In this document: piece after piece, positions 6,869 through 6,888 of the stretch
Layout of the letters: every line of letters starts with the position of its first letter
Numbering within the stretch: position 1 is the first letter of the stretch
Origin: Proteiniphilum sp. UBA5283
GTDB lineage: Bacteria; Bacteroidota; Bacteroidia; Bacteroidales; Dysgonomonadaceae
DNA: 6,888 nt
Assembly: GCA_002408485.1 (NCBI GenBank)
Contig: DHSP01000017.1
Location: 40,429-47,316 of the forward strand
Direction of reading: 5' to 3'
Position numbers and translations under genes: made by a program
The notes under the pieces: model-generated
Seen by the model: only the letters and a program-made list of their open reading frames with translations
The model's database searches: none
What the model was told of the DNA's origin: nothing

Positions 6869-6876
6869 CAAATATA
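6869..6876 (-). promoter_or_regulatory. Bacteroides-type -7 promoter box for the sigma/anti-sigma genes
   Basis: On the minus strand the sequence reads TATATTTG, a perfect match to the primary-sigma -7 consensus TAnnTTTG of Bacteroides. It is 18 bases upstream of the sigma factor ATG, so transcription would begin about 8-14 bases before the start codon, giving a very short leader. The expected -33 element (TTTG-like, about 20 bases further upstream) would fall beyond the right edge, so it cannot be checked here. A TTTG located only 2 bases upstream of the box is too close to serve as -33. This suggests the regulator genes are made from the housekeeping polymerase. Confidence 0.6.
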
Positions 6877-6888
6877 GACAAACTAATT

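Overview
The window holds one complete, tandemly arranged regulatory and uptake module of the Bacteroidetes polysaccharide-utilization type. All four genes are on the minus strand, so the module reads from the right edge to the left: ECF sigma factor (6850-6284), FecR-family anti-sigma factor (6213-5296), STN-containing SusC/RagA-like TonB-dependent transporter (5162-1824), SusD/RagB-like lipoprotein (1812-46). The organism is a member of the Bacteroidales, most likely a gut Bacteroides/Parabacteroides-like genus. The grounds are the SusC/SusD pair, the low GC content, the absence of Shine-Dalgarno sequences, and TAnnTTTG-type -7 promoter boxes.

Right end (6851-6888): a perfect Bacteroides -7 box lies just upstream of the sigma gene, so the regulator pair probably has its own housekeeping promoter. 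A 70-bp gap separates sigma from fecR and a 133-bp gap separates fecR from susC. susC and susD are only 11 bp apart and are certainly cotranscribed. The left 45 bases after susD contain no gene and no convincing terminator, so the operon may continue outside the window, for example into surface glycan-binding proteins or glycoside hydrolases. None of those is visible here, so the substrate cannot be named.

How it should work (family knowledge): SusC and SusD form an outer-membrane pedal-bin importer for an oligosaccharide. When ligand is transported, the periplasmic STN domain of SusC contacts the periplasmic C-terminal part of the FecR-like protein. FecR then releases or activates the ECF sigma factor, which raises transcription of susC-susD.

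The most interesting non-protein signal is in the fecR-susC gap, on the opposite (plus) strand. A perfect TAnnTTTG box abuts the susC start codon, and about 52 bases downstream of it begins a strong intrinsic terminator (13-pair stem, UGCA loop, T7). Together they predict an antisense RNA of about 75-80 nt covering the susC leader, matching the known architecture of cis-antisense PUL repressors such as DonS of Bacteroides fragilis. I regard this as a probable new member of a known class rather than a new system. The protein-coding content is otherwise ordinary for this kind of locus.
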